DNA from: an uncultured Sphingomonadaceae bacterium | GTDB lineage: Bacteria > Pseudomonadota > Alphaproteobacteria > Sphingomonadales > Sphingomonadaceae | NCBI GenBank assembly: GCA_947493215.1 | Contig: CANLQE010000001.1 | Coordinates: 434,001 to 498,000, forward strand | Length of the DNA stretch: 64,000 nucleotides | Direction of reading: 5' to 3' | Shown here: one piece after another, positions 1 to 8,661 of the stretch | Position numbering within the stretch: the stretch's first letter is position 1 | Layout: every line of letters begins with the position of its first letter | Translations under genes and position numbers: made by a program | Notes under the pieces: generated by a model | Seen by the model: only the letters and a program-made list of their open reading frames with translations | Database searches by the model: none | What the model was told of the DNA's origin: nothing

Positions 1-1053
1 GCCGGTAATGGCAACGGCGACGATGCCGCGCGGCGCGATCCAGGCGATGAAGAGCCGCTCTCGCCAGGGCAGAGAGCTGAACAGCAGCGCGACCAATACC
101 GATATCGGCCGGACGACGAACAACAATAGGATCAGGAAGATGACAAATTGTGGCCGGAACTGCTGAACGGTTTCCCAATCCAGCGTAGCAGACAGGATGA
201 TGAAGACGCCGGAGATCAGCAAGACTGCCAAGTCTTCCTTGAATCGGTGCAGCGCCTGACTGGAATAGATTTGCCGGTTAGCCATGACAACACCCATGAC
301 GGTGACAGTGATCAATCCGGTTTCATGCATGATGAGATCGGCAAGAACAAAGCCGCCGATGACCGTGATCAGCAAAAATGGCGCTTTCAGATATTCAGGC
401 ACATGCCCGCGCGGGAACAGCCAAGTGATGGCGTAACCCAAAGCCGCACCGATCAGGCCTGCGAGGAAACTGGCCGCCAGTACGTCCATGCTGATGGCCG
501 CAATGTTGGCGTTGGGACCTTCATAGGTAATATAGGCGTAAATCCCTACCGCTAGCAGCGCGCCAATTGGGTCATTTACGATACCCTCCCATTTCAGAAC
601 ATTGCGCACCCGCGATGGTACGCGCAAGGTACGCAGCATTGGGCCAATGACGGTGGGGCCGGTAACAATCATAATGCCGCCAAGCAGCGCGGAAATTTCC
701 CAAGATAGTCCCGCCCCATAATGGGCAGCACCCGTCCCCAGAACCCAGGCTATCGGTCCAGCGATAAATACCATCATGAATACAGCGCCGCCCGCTTGGC
801 GAAGTTCCCGGAAGTTGAGGCTCAGCCCGCCTTCAAATAATATGACAGCGACCGCGAGCTTGATAATCGGTTCTTGCAGTGCGCCAAAATCCCGCTCGGG
901 GTCTATAATCCCTAAAACTGGGCCAGCGAGGATTCCAACAATCAACATCAGGGCAATGGCTGGTCGTCCGGTACGCCAGGCAACCCATTGTGCGCCAATG
1001 CCCAAAAGGCCAATCAACGCAATTTTCACCATCAGCGAATCAACAATAATCAT
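1..1053 (-). CDS. Cation:proton antiporter, NhaP/CPA1 type (3' end outside window)
   Basis: The minus strand reads open from an ATG at 1053 to the window edge, giving 351 residues without a stop, so the C-terminal end is missing. The chain is a run of hydrophobic segments. It contains a glycine-rich 'LFEGGLSLNF' stretch near residue 75, 'LLGGIMIVTGPTVIGPML' near residue 120, and 'RERLFIAWIAPRGIVAVAIT' at the cut end. These are hallmarks of the CPA1 Na+/H+ exchanger family (Pfam Na_H_Exchanger). The protein should swap Na+ or K+ for H+ across the inner membrane. It begins 62 bp after the end of bioA on the same strand and could be read through from it. A C-terminal TrkA-N or regulatory domain, frequent in this family, cannot be judged here. 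Confidence 0.88.
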   Translation of the reverse strand, partial: MIIVDSLMVKIALIGLLGIGAQWVAWRTGRPAIALMLIVGILAGPVLGIIDPERDFGALQEPIIKLAVAVILFEGGLSLNFRELRQAGGAVFMMVFIAGPIAWVLGTGAAHYGAGLSWEISALLGGIMIVTGPTVIGPMLRTLRVPSRVRNVLKWEGIVNDPIGALLAVGIYAYITYEGPNANIAAISMDVLAASFLAGLIGAALGYAITWLFPRGHVPEYLKAPFLLITVIGGFVLADLIMHETGLITVTVMGVVMANRQIYSSQALHRFKEDLAVLLISGVFIILSATLDWETVQQFRPQFVIFLILLLFVVRPISVLVALLFSSLPWRERLFIAWIAPRGIVAVAITG

Positions 1054-1115
1054 TTGTAATCTATGCCGTTTCTCTAAGGGATATGCAAAATATCATCTGC
1101 ATGCGCTTATGGCCA

Positions 1116-2375
1116 CTACGCAAAATGCTCTACGGCCTCTTCCACAACACTGTAAACCGTAGAGAGCTGAACATCGGTAATACAATAAGGAGGCATCAAG
1201 TAAACCGTATTACCAAGAGGCCGCAGCAGCACGCCTCGGTCGGCGAAAAAGCGAAGCAGCTGTGGTCCAAGCGCAGACATATAGTTGCCGCTAGCCTCGT
1301 CTATTTCAAAGGCGAGGATTGTGCCGCATTGGCGAATCGCGGAGATATTATTGTGCTCGCTAAGCTGCCGGGCAAAATCTTTATGGCGTGTGATGATATC
1401 GTCGATGCGCAGCTGCACGGGCTCGTCGCGCCAGATTTGCAGATTGGCATTAGCAGCGGCGCAGGCAATTGGGTTGGCAGTGAAGCTGCTGGAATGAAAG
1501 AACATTTTGGTACGGTCTTGGGAAAAATGGGCGTCATATATCGGCGCGCTGGCCGCTGTCACAGCAAGCGGGATTACCCCGCCAGTCAGCCCCTTGGCCA
1601 TGCACAATATGTCGGGCGTGATACCAGCTTGCTCGCAAGCGAAGACGGTACCGGTCCGGCCCCAGCCCGTCATGACTTCATCCGCGATGAATAGCACATC
1701 ATGTTGCCGGCAAATGCGGTACATCTCGGCGAGGACCTTGGACGAATAGATCTTCATGCCCCCCGCGCCCAGAATCAGTGGCTCGATAATCAGCGCGGCG
1801 GGAGGATTATCCTGATTGGTGCAAAATGCTGTCAGTGCATCAAGCGTCACCTGCTCCGCACCCTCTGTTGGAAAGGGTATTGAACCCACGTCAAACAGCA
1901 AGGGCGCATAGGCCTGATTAAACACGCCGCGCGCGCCAACGGACATCGCGCCGATGGTGTCGCCGTGATAGCTATGATCCATCACCACTATGCGGTGCCG
2001 CTCATGACCCTGATTGTGCCAGTAACCCAGCGCCATTTTCAGGGCGACTTCGACAGCCGTAGACCCGCTGTCCGAAAAGAAAATATGATCAAGGCTGTCC
2101 GGCAAAAAGTCGGACAGGCCCTTTGCCAGTTGCTGAGCCGGTTCATGTGTCCATCCGGCGAAGATGATCTGGTCCAGGCTCGCGCTCTGCTCTTGAATCG
2201 CCGCGACGATTGTAGGATGGCAATGACCATGGGTCTGCACCCACCAGCTCGAGATCGCGTCGATGATCGCGCGGCCGTCATCCGTGAAAAGCGTTGCGCC
2301 CTCGGCCCTCACGATTTCCGGGATCGGCTGACCTAAGCCGTGCTGCGTGAAGGGATGCCAGATTTTTGCGGTCAT
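1116..2375 (-). CDS. bioA: Adenosylmethionine-8-amino-7-oxononanoate aminotransferase (biotin synthesis)
   Basis: The 419-residue product is a class III PLP aminotransferase that makes 7,8-diaminopelargonate from 7-keto-8-aminopelargonate using S-adenosylmethionine. The N-terminus 'IWHPFTQHG' and 'SSWWVQTHGHCHP' (about residues 43-53) are typical of BioA. 'SDSGSTAVEVALKMA' (101-115) binds the PLP phosphate. 'ADEVMTGWGRTG' (231-242) supplies the PLP-contacting aspartate, and 'CMAKGLTGG' places the Schiff-base lysine at about K261. Length is normal for the family. Its ATG overlaps the TGA of bioD as ATGA at 2372-2375, so it is the last biotin gene of a translationally coupled bioF-bioD-bioA set. 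Confidence 0.96.
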   Translation of the reverse strand: MTAKIWHPFTQHGLGQPIPEIVRAEGATLFTDDGRAIIDAISSWWVQTHGHCHPTIVAAIQEQSASLDQIIFAGWTHEPAQQLAKGLSDFLPDSLDHIFFSDSGSTAVEVALKMALGYWHNQGHERHRIVVMDHSYHGDTIGAMSVGARGVFNQAYAPLLFDVGSIPFPTEGAEQVTLDALTAFCTNQDNPPAALIIEPLILGAGGMKIYSSKVLAEMYRICRQHDVLFIADEVMTGWGRTGTVFACEQAGITPDILCMAKGLTGGVIPLAVTAASAPIYDAHFSQDRTKMFFHSSSFTANPIACAAANANLQIWRDEPVQLRIDDIITRHKDFARQLSEHNNISAIRQCGTILAFEIDEASGNYMSALGPQLLRFFADRGVLLRPLGNTVYLMPPYCITDVQLSTVYSVVEEAVEHFA

Positions 2376-3001
2376 TGGCTGAAATCCGACACGTTAAAAT
2401 GTGCGTCAAAAGCCGACCGTAAAAAATGGGCGGACAAGTCTTCAATAATCGGCAGTCGCCCCAGTTGTTTCACACGCCCGACCTTACAGATAGTGTCCTG
2501 GCTATCGGCTATTTCTTCGCCGATGAAGGCAATGCCGTGTATCGGCACGCCTCTGCTGCGCAGCGCTTCGATGGTCAACAGGCTGTGATTGATAGTGCCT
2601 AATTTGGTCGATGCGACGATGATGACGGGCAGCCCCCATGACGCAAACAGATCGGCAAACAGCAACGTCTTGTTGATCGGAACGAGCGCTCCGCCGGCGC
2701 CCTCGATTATCAACGACCGATCCACCTTGGGGATGGCCAAATCGTGCGCGGCTATCGTGACGCCGTCTTTGGCTGCTGCAAAATGGGGAGAGGCCGGTGT
2801 GTTCAAACGGAATTTTTCTGGCAGGATTCTGTCTGGGCCCAGACCACCCAGCCTCACAACCGCCTGACTATCCGTCTCGCCATCCAGACCAGCCTGCACC
2901 GGCTTCCAATAATAAGCGTTGAGCGCGGCGGTTAGGGCGGCGGCAAAGACGGTTTTACCGATATCGGTATCGGTCCCGGTGATGACGAAATTCTGGTTCA
3001 T
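2372..3001 (-). CDS. bioD: Dethiobiotin synthetase
   Basis: The 209-residue protein catalyses ATP-dependent carboxylation and ring closure of 7,8-diaminopelargonate to dethiobiotin. The P-loop 'GTDTDIGKT' sits at residues 9-17. 'YYWKPVQAGLDGETDS' follows, with the substrate lysine region, and 'IIEGAGGALVPI' near residue 99 is the BioD signature. It overlaps bioF upstream (ATGA at 2998-3001) and bioA downstream (ATGA at 2372-2375), so the three enzymes should be made from one message in fixed ratio. Nothing is missing from the active site that I can see. Confidence 0.96.
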   Translation of the reverse strand: MNQNFVITGTDTDIGKTVFAAALTAALNAYYWKPVQAGLDGETDSQAVVRLGGLGPDRILPEKFRLNTPASPHFAAAKDGVTIAAHDLAIPKVDRSLIIEGAGGALVPINKTLLFADLFASWGLPVIIVASTKLGTINHSLLTIEALRSRGVPIHGIAFIGEEIADSQDTICKVGRVKQLGRLPIIEDLSAHFLRSAFDAHFNVSDFSQ

Positions 3002-4140
3002 GCTACATGTTCCATTTTACGGGCCTCGGTTAAAGCGTCGGCAAGCGATGCGATATCCTCTTGCAAGACGTTCAAGGTGAGCGATAGTCGCAACCGGGCG
3101 GTGCCTGCCGGAACGGTGGGCGGTCTAATCGCACGGACATCAAAACTAGCCCCCTGTAAAAGATTTGCCATGCGGACAGCAGCTTCGTCTTTACCGAGAA
3201 TGACGGGGAAAATCTGACTGCCAGATCGCGAAGCGGGACAGAGATGGCCGAGCAGCTTTTCGCCAAGCCGAATATGATCCTGAAGCTGGTTCTGCAGCGA
3301 AGGATTTTGATCAATATATTGTATCGCTTTGTGCACCAGATGCGCCGTTAGCGGGCTTGGCGCAGTCGAGAAGATAAATGCGCGAGCGCGGTTGATAAAG
3401 AAATCGTGCAAGACTTGCGGCATGGTAATGAGGCCGCCTTCGACCCCCAAGGCTTTACCGCAGGTGCGTAGAACGATGATATTGTCCTGATTCTCAATCG
3501 CTCCCGACAGACCGACACCGCCGGTCCCAAAGACCCCAACCGCGTGGGCTTCATCGATGATTAGGAATGCATCATGTGTACCGGCAATTTGCGCAAGTTC
3601 AACAAGCGGTGCCCGATCCCCATCCATGCTGTAGAGACTTTCAACCGCGATCCAGATCGTTCCAGCCCCAGAAGTTTGCCGGTATGCCACTATCTGGTCT
3701 GTCAAATCATGCAGATCATTATGTCTAAAACTCTGCGTCTTTGCCCTGCCCAGCTTCATACCATCATGGCTGCTCGCATGAATCAACGCATCATACAGCA
3801 CGAGGTCACTCGATTGCGGTAATGTAGAGAATAGGGCGAGATTGGCAGCGTAACCAGTGCTAAAAAACAAAGCCGCTTCTGTTCCATAATGCGCTGCCGC
3901 ATAAGCCTCCAACGCTTCATGCTCGAAATGATTGCCGCCTAATAATCTTGAGCCGCCGGAACCATGTGCAATGCCATTGTCGAGCGCGGCATGGGCGGCG
4001 TCTCTTAAAAAGGCGCTGTGGGTCAGTCCGAGATAATCGTTCGACGAAAAATCCTTGCCCGGCGGGGTTATAAGGGTGCGTTTGCGGCCCGCCCGATCAA
4101 GCGCGTCCAACTGCTGGTGAAAAGGATCGAATCGCGACAT
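2998..4140 (-). CDS. bioF: 8-amino-7-oxononanoate synthase
   Basis: The 380-residue alpha-oxoamine synthase condenses pimeloyl-ACP or pimeloyl-CoA with L-alanine. 'SSNDYLGLT' (32-40), 'HGSGGSRLLGGN' (59-70), 'DEAHAVGVFG' (196-205) and 'LRTCGKALGVEGG' with the PLP lysine at about K229 follow the family order. The gene starts 21 bp downstream of pdeM on the same strand, so the biotin genes probably share a transcript with that nuclease. No bioB, bioC or bioH is visible in the window, so the rest of the pathway must lie elsewhere. The start has only a weak ribosome-binding site, but no better in-frame ATG is nearby. Confidence 0.95.
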   Translation of the reverse strand: MSRFDPFHQQLDALDRAGRKRTLITPPGKDFSSNDYLGLTHSAFLRDAAHAALDNGIAHGSGGSRLLGGNHFEHEALEAYAAAHYGTEAALFFSTGYAANLALFSTLPQSSDLVLYDALIHASSHDGMKLGRAKTQSFRHNDLHDLTDQIVAYRQTSGAGTIWIAVESLYSMDGDRAPLVELAQIAGTHDAFLIIDEAHAVGVFGTGGVGLSGAIENQDNIIVLRTCGKALGVEGGLITMPQVLHDFFINRARAFIFSTAPSPLTAHLVHKAIQYIDQNPSLQNQLQDHIRLGEKLLGHLCPASRSGSQIFPVILGKDEAAVRMANLLQGASFDVRAIRPPTVPAGTARLRLSLTLNVLQEDIASLADALTEARKMEHVA

Positions 4141-4161
4141 CGCGGCGCTGTTAGCAGTCAG

Positions 4162-4917
4162 CTATTGGCTATGGCCAGTGGTAATGGGGCCAGCAGTAAA
4201 AGGGGCAAGCGGTAAAGGCAGTTCCGGTTGATCTATTATTTCAGGTCGCGTGGGAGCAAACCCGAGATCAAAGCGCACCAGCTTTTCTTTGAGTGCAATC
4301 AGCGCTTCCGCCGGGCCTGTAACGGCTTGTTCTATCGCTGGATCATTGGCCGCCAGCCCGCCGGTTAGTGCGCCAAAAGCCGGCATGATCAAATGCCTTT
4401 CCCCTTTGACGAAGCAGCGTCGCGACACATGCCGTCCACGCACCGGTACGCGCAACTTGGGATGGAAATGGCCGGAAATTTCGGGGAGTTTGGTATCTGC
4501 AGTTGCTTCATGCCGCAGTGCGAGGCCATCGCCGATCCATTCGATCCTTACCTCCCCGCCCCATAGACCGCTGACATCGCGGTCATGATTGCCGCTAATC
4601 CATATCCATTGGGTGCTTTGCGTCAGTTTTTTCAGCAGATGGGCTGCTTGCCCTTCCAACCGGGCTTCACCCTCATCATCATGATAATTATCGCCAAGGC
4701 AAAATATCTTTTCCGCCTCTGTTTCGGCAATCAGAACTGCCAGCTCGTCCAGCGTCGCACGGCTATCATAGGGCGGCAACATTTGCCCTTGTCGCGCATA
4801 AAAGCTGGCCTTTTCAAGATGGAGATCGGCTACCAGCAATGCCTTTTGGGCTGGCCAGTACAGTGCGGCGGGGGCGACCGCGTCAAATAGGTGATTAGCG
4901 AACGAAAGGGGAACCAT
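4162..4917 (-). CDS. pdeM: Ligase-associated DNA damage response endonuclease PdeM
   Basis: A metallophosphoesterase of 251 residues. The calcineurin-like metal motifs appear in order: 'ADLHLEK' (D31, H33), 'LGDNYHD' (D76), 'SGNHDRD' (N110, H111), H136 and 'SGHFHPK' (H150, H152). The following 'MPAFGALTGG' is typical of the PdeM family. I chose the ATG at 4917, preceded by GAGG. An in-frame start 57 bp further out exists but adds a stretch unlike the family. PdeM is normally found beside the Lhr-type helicase and an ATP-dependent ligase. Here the helicase is about 3.7 kb away and bioF follows 21 bp downstream. It diverges from trhO, with 81 bp between starts. Confidence 0.9.
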   Translation of the reverse strand: MVPLSFANHLFDAVAPAALYWPAQKALLVADLHLEKASFYARQGQMLPPYDSRATLDELAVLIAETEAEKIFCLGDNYHDDEGEARLEGQAAHLLKKLTQSTQWIWISGNHDRDVSGLWGGEVRIEWIGDGLALRHEATADTKLPEISGHFHPKLRVPVRGRHVSRRCFVKGERHLIMPAFGALTGGLAANDPAIEQAVTGPAEALIALKEKLVRFDLGFAPTRPEIIDQPELPLPLAPFTAGPITTGHSQ

Positions 4918-4998
4918 GGCCTCGCTATGCGACGATCTTCGGGTGCTTGCAAGCGGGAAGGGTTGGAATTTCACGCGGTGCGCGACTATATGCGCGTG

Positions 4999-5937
4999 AT
5001 GACGGAATCAAATATGTCTTACAAAGTGGCTGCACTCTATCATTTTGCGGTGGTGGATGATCCTGCGGCGTTGAAACCAGAAATCTTGGCGGCTTGTGAA
5101 GCTAACGGTCTGAAAGGCACGATCCTGCTCGCGCCCGAGGGGATTAACGGCACGATTGCCGGTGAAGCGGCAGGTATCGATGCTGCTATTATATTTCTGA
5201 GAAACCTTCCGCAATTTTCAGGGTTGGAGGTTAAATATTCGGCCGCCGCCGACATGCCGTTTTTGCGGATGAAAGTACGGCTGAAGAAGGAAATCGTGAC
5301 CATGGGCGTGGAGGGCATAGATGCTGCCCGGGCCAAGGGCGATTATGTCGATCCGCTGGACTGGAATGATATGGTCGCGGACCCTGATACAATTGTGATC
5401 GATACGCGCAATGCCTATGAAGTGGCGATCGGCAGTTTTGAAGGCGCGATCAACCCCGACACCGAGACGTTCCGCGATTTCCCAACTTGGTTTGATGATT
5501 TTTCCAAGCAATTGCGAGAAAAGTCCGACAAGCAACCCAAGATTGCGATGTTTTGTACCGGCGGCATACGGTGCGAAAAGGCCACTGCTTATGTGAAGGC
5601 GCAAGGTTTTGACGATGTCCATCATCTGAAAGGTGGTATCCTCAAATATCTGGAGAATGTGCCGGAAGAAAACAGCCATTGGAATGGCGATTGTTTCCTT
5701 TTTGATCAACGTGTTGCGGTCGGCCATAGATTGAAACAAAGCGACTATGATCAATGCCATGCTTGCCGCATGCCGCTTAATGCCGAAGAACGGGCGTCGG
5801 AAAAATATGTCCCGGGCGAAGCTTGCCCACATTGTTATGACAGCCGCACGGACGAACAGCGCGAACGCTATCGCGAACGCCAGCGGCAGGTGGAAAAGGC
5901 GGCAGAAGAAGGCCGCCAGCATCTGGGATCGGCATGA
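4999..5937 (+). CDS. trhO: tRNA uridine(34) hydroxylase, rhodanese family
   Basis: This 312-residue protein (YceA/UPF0176 family) helps make 5-hydroxyuridine at the wobble position of tRNA. An N-terminal ferredoxin-like domain (about 8-95) precedes a rhodanese domain (about 120-225) with 'FCTGGIRCEKA', placing the catalytic cysteine at about C186. A C-terminal region carries two CxxC pairs (C253/C256 and C276/C279), which could bind zinc, then a charged helical tail rich in Arg and Glu. The reading frame is open further upstream to 4891, but that part overlaps pdeM on the other strand; the ATG at 4999 fits family length. Its stop overlaps the next start as ATGA at 5934-5937. Confidence 0.92.
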   Translation: MTESNMSYKVAALYHFAVVDDPAALKPEILAACEANGLKGTILLAPEGINGTIAGEAAGIDAAIIFLRNLPQFSGLEVKYSAAADMPFLRMKVRLKKEIVTMGVEGIDAARAKGDYVDPLDWNDMVADPDTIVIDTRNAYEVAIGSFEGAINPDTETFRDFPTWFDDFSKQLREKSDKQPKIAMFCTGGIRCEKATAYVKAQGFDDVHHLKGGILKYLENVPEENSHWNGDCFLFDQRVAVGHRLKQSDYDQCHACRMPLNAEERASEKYVPGEACPHCYDSRTDEQRERYRERQRQVEKAAEEGRQHLGSA

Positions 5938-6572
5938 GCGATACGCCGATTCTCTATAGTTTTCGGCGCTGTCCCTATGCAATGCGCGCGCGTATGGCGC
6001 TGCTGATCAGCGAAACGCCGGTGCGTCTGCGCGAAGTGGTGCTGCGCGATAAGCCAGAGGAAATGATTGCTGCATCGCCCAAGGCGACTGTGCCGGTATT
6101 GGTACAGGATGATGGTATGGTGATCGATGAAAGTCTGGCCATCATGCATTGGGCGTTGGGCCGGAATGATCCCCATGATTGGGCCGCGAATGAAGAGGCG
6201 AGCCATGATCTGATTGCCGAAGCCGACAGCGATTTTAAAGATAATCTTGACCGCTATAAATATCCGACACGTTATGATGATGTCGATCCGATTGCGCATC
6301 GTAGTGGGGGGTTAGAATTTCTCAGGACGTTGGAAAAGCATATCGCGGCCAACGGCCAATTGCTCGGAAACCAGCCGTGTCTGGCGGACTATGCGATTTT
6401 CCCGTTCATCCGCCAATTTGCCAATAATGACCGGAACTGGTTCGATGCGCAATCGTTGCCAGCGCTGCAAAAATGGCTTGCGGAGCATTTGGGTTCGGAT
6501 CTGTTCACCACCGCGATGACAAAATATTCCCGGTGGAGACCGGGTGACGCCGAACCTCTATTTGCTGCTTAA
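5934..6572 (+). CDS. Glutathione S-transferase-like protein
   Basis: A 212-residue protein with a thioredoxin-fold N-terminal domain and an all-helical C-terminal domain, the usual GST layout. 'YSFRRCPYAMRARMAL' (8-23) holds a CPYA motif with C13, as in omega-class GSTs and glutaredoxin 2. 'ASPKATVPVLV' (about 47-57) includes the cis-proline, and 'VIDESLAIMHWAL' (about 62-74) carries the E-S pair that binds the glutathione gamma-glutamyl group. It is translationally coupled to trhO by an ATGA overlap. The substrate is not evident. A thiol-transferase role is more likely than drug conjugation because of the active-site cysteine, but this is inference. Confidence 0.85.
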   Translation: MSDTPILYSFRRCPYAMRARMALLISETPVRLREVVLRDKPEEMIAASPKATVPVLVQDDGMVIDESLAIMHWALGRNDPHDWAANEEASHDLIAEADSDFKDNLDRYKYPTRYDDVDPIAHRSGGLEFLRTLEKHIAANGQLLGNQPCLADYAIFPFIRQFANNDRNWFDAQSLPALQKWLAEHLGSDLFTTAMTKYSRWRPGDAEPLFAA

Positions 6573-6576
6573 AAGC

Positions 6577-7551
6577 CTATGATTTGATACGGGTGTTTTT
6601 CGGTTGCTCGAAATAATGCTTTGCATTTTTCGGCAGCAGAAAATGGATTTTCCGTTTCTCAAAGTCGATTGCGACTTGGTCAAATTTCCGCAGCACGTCC
6701 ATTCCCAATAACAGCGCTGGTTTTTTGGCCATGCCCAATCGTTCAAAAGGTGGTGCATCGGCGAAAGCCAAGGGTAAGCTGGCAAATTTCGCGCGGCCGA
6801 TCCGAAAATTCTTGGCGCGACCAAATTGGACGCCCAATGTTTCCCCAGTGACGGCGATAAGGCTGTTTTCTTCACCCAGTTCTTTCGCCCGTTGCATCAA
6901 TCGTTTTTGCAGGACCAGATTCGCGATGGAAATCTGTGCGCCAGTATCGACAATCACATTGACTTTCATTCCTGAAATGGTCGCTTCGGTAAAAATAAGC
7001 TGCCCTGAGCGGCGTTTGGCAGTGACCACGATTTCGCGGTGCGACGCCATCGGTTGCGGCGCGGCGGTATCTTCAATCGAGATTTGATTGGCGAGAAAAT
7101 CGAACAAGATGCGCTGATCCTGCAAGCCATCGAGACCCAATATACCATCGGCGCCAATATGACGGGCGAGCAAGACCGGAGCAATCAGACTGTCGTAGCT
7201 TTTTGTGCCCAGAGTTAATTGGGGGACATAGACCATATCGACCATGCTGCTGCCCGCGATACTCATAAGCTCCGCTGGTTCTTCGGCATCCAAGGCCAGC
7301 CGGGTTGCAATTTTTCGCGACAGGACGGTCCGTTCCGCACCGGTATCAATCACAAAAGAAAACGGCCCCCTGCCTTCGATGCTGACTGGTACCGTCATCC
7401 GCCGGGCGCGGTCTTCGTCTATCGCGACAATTTCATTGTCCGGTTTGGTGAGGCTGCCGGGCTCAACCGATTGTCCCATCGGAACAGGATAAGCCAGAGC
7501 TAGCGCAGAAGCGGCAATTGCGGGGATCAAGTTCATGGAAAAGATTGGCAT
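6577..7551 (-). CDS. Exported protein with two retropepsin-like aspartic protease domains (copy 1)
   Basis: A 324-residue protein with a hydrophobic N-terminal signal (about 1-25) and two aspartyl-protease-like halves. Half one (about 51-160) has 'FVIDTGAERTVLS' with D69. Half two (about 184-306) has 'VIVDTGAQISI' with D202. Each half ends with an 'LLGMDVLRKFDQVAIDF' or 'ILGLDGLQDQRILFDF' segment, as in the gag-asp_proteas/retropepsin-like family. Two DTG motifs in one chain could build one active site the way pepsin does. Between the halves lies 'EIVVTAKRRSG' (173-183), which resembles a TonB box. The start at 7551 has a good GGAGAG site. It lies 65 bp after a close paralogue. The substrate is unknown. 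Confidence 0.8.
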   Translation of the reverse strand: MPIFSMNLIPAIAASALALAYPVPMGQSVEPGSLTKPDNEIVAIDEDRARRMTVPVSIEGRGPFSFVIDTGAERTVLSRKIATRLALDAEEPAELMSIAGSSMVDMVYVPQLTLGTKSYDSLIAPVLLARHIGADGILGLDGLQDQRILFDFLANQISIEDTAAPQPMASHREIVVTAKRRSGQLIFTEATISGMKVNVIVDTGAQISIANLVLQKRLMQRAKELGEENSLIAVTGETLGVQFGRAKNFRIGRAKFASLPLAFADAPPFERLGMAKKPALLLGMDVLRKFDQVAIDFEKRKIHFLLPKNAKHYFEQPKNTRIKS

Positions 7552-7616
7552 CTTACTCTCCGGATATATTTATGTTGTTCCTTGGTGCCACCAACGGGTC
7601 TGTAACCAAAATCAAC

Positions 7617-8600
7617 TTATGACGCGTCTTTGGGAAGCAGGAAATAGATTTTGCGATTGGCGAAATCGATTGCCATCCGATCAAATTTTCGCAACGCATC
7701 CATGCCGAGGAACATGGCAGGCTTTTTATCCAAATTCAGCGCAGCAAAAGGTGCGATATCGGCAAAAGCAATCGGGATGATCCCAAAGCGCGCGCGGCCG
7801 ATATGGAGTTCGCTGGCAATCCCATATTCTGCCGCGACGGAGCGGCCGGTCACGTCAACAAGACTAATCTGTTGCAGCGCGGAGCGCTTCATCCGCAAGC
7901 GGCGCTGCAAGGCCTTGTTTCCGATCGATAGCTCTCCGCCAGTATCGATGATGACACTGACTTTGATTCCCGAAATTTCGGCGTTTGTAAAAATCAACTG
8001 GCCAGACCGCCGGCGTGCAGTAACGACAATCTCGCGACGAGAGCGGGCTTTACGCTTTTGGGACGTGTCCTCGACGGCAATGGAGCGGTCGAGAAAATCG
8101 AACAGGATGCGCTGCCCTTGCAAGCTGTCCAGACCCAGGACGCCATCAGCACCGATATTGGTCGACCGGAAGGTCGGTGCGACGATACCGCCATAGCTGC
8201 GGCTGCCCAATGTCAGTTCCGGCACATAGACAGTTTGCACCACCGTGTTTCCTGCTAAGGCGATGATATTGACTTCGTCTTCGAGTTCCAATGTCAGGCT
8301 GCCGGCCACTTCTTTGGATAATATCGTGCGTTGGGCCGCGGTATCGATAATGAAATCAAAAGGGCCGCTACCTTCGATGCTGACCGGAACGGTCATGCGC
8401 GCTTTCTGATCCTCTGAGATGGCAATTTGCTCGGCATCTGGTTGAATAAACTGGTCGGGCAGCCGGTCGGCCAATATCGCCTCGGGTTCGACAATTTCGG
8501 GAATGGCTGCTGCGGTTTCTGGCAGAACGGCTGCCGGTTCGGCAATTTGCAGCGAAAACAGCAGCGGTAAGGCCGCGCTTATTGGGAAAAACATACTCAT
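7617..8600 (-). CDS. Exported protein with two retropepsin-like aspartic protease domains (copy 2)
   Basis: This is a tandem paralogue of the previous gene (327 residues) with the same plan: signal peptide about 1-23, a longer Pro/Glu-rich spacer (24-62), half one with 'FIIDTAAQRTILS' (D86, DTA instead of DTG) and half two with 'VIIDTGGELSI' (D219). The linker 'EIVVTARRRSG' (190-200) is again TonB-box-like. I chose the ATG at 8600 because it starts directly at a normal signal peptide; the frame is open to 8636. It begins 61 bp after the helicase gene and is probably cotranscribed with it. DTA is found in some active retropepsins, so both copies may be active. Confidence 0.8.
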   Translation of the reverse strand: MSMFFPISAALPLLFSLQIAEPAAVLPETAAAIPEIVEPEAILADRLPDQFIQPDAEQIAISEDQKARMTVPVSIEGSGPFDFIIDTAAQRTILSKEVAGSLTLELEDEVNIIALAGNTVVQTVYVPELTLGSRSYGGIVAPTFRSTNIGADGVLGLDSLQGQRILFDFLDRSIAVEDTSQKRKARSRREIVVTARRRSGQLIFTNAEISGIKVSVIIDTGGELSIGNKALQRRLRMKRSALQQISLVDVTGRSVAAEYGIASELHIGRARFGIIPIAFADIAPFAALNLDKKPAMFLGMDALRKFDRMAIDFANRKIYFLLPKDAS

Positions 8601-8661
8601 GGATACATGGTTACTCCAATTTTCGACCGGCGACAAATGGCTTGAAGGGCAATAGGCGCTG

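Noticed and set aside
5218-5982. 254-codon minus-strand frame opposite trhO
   Set aside because: It is the antisense shadow of trhO, which has all catalytic motifs; the frame has no family features.
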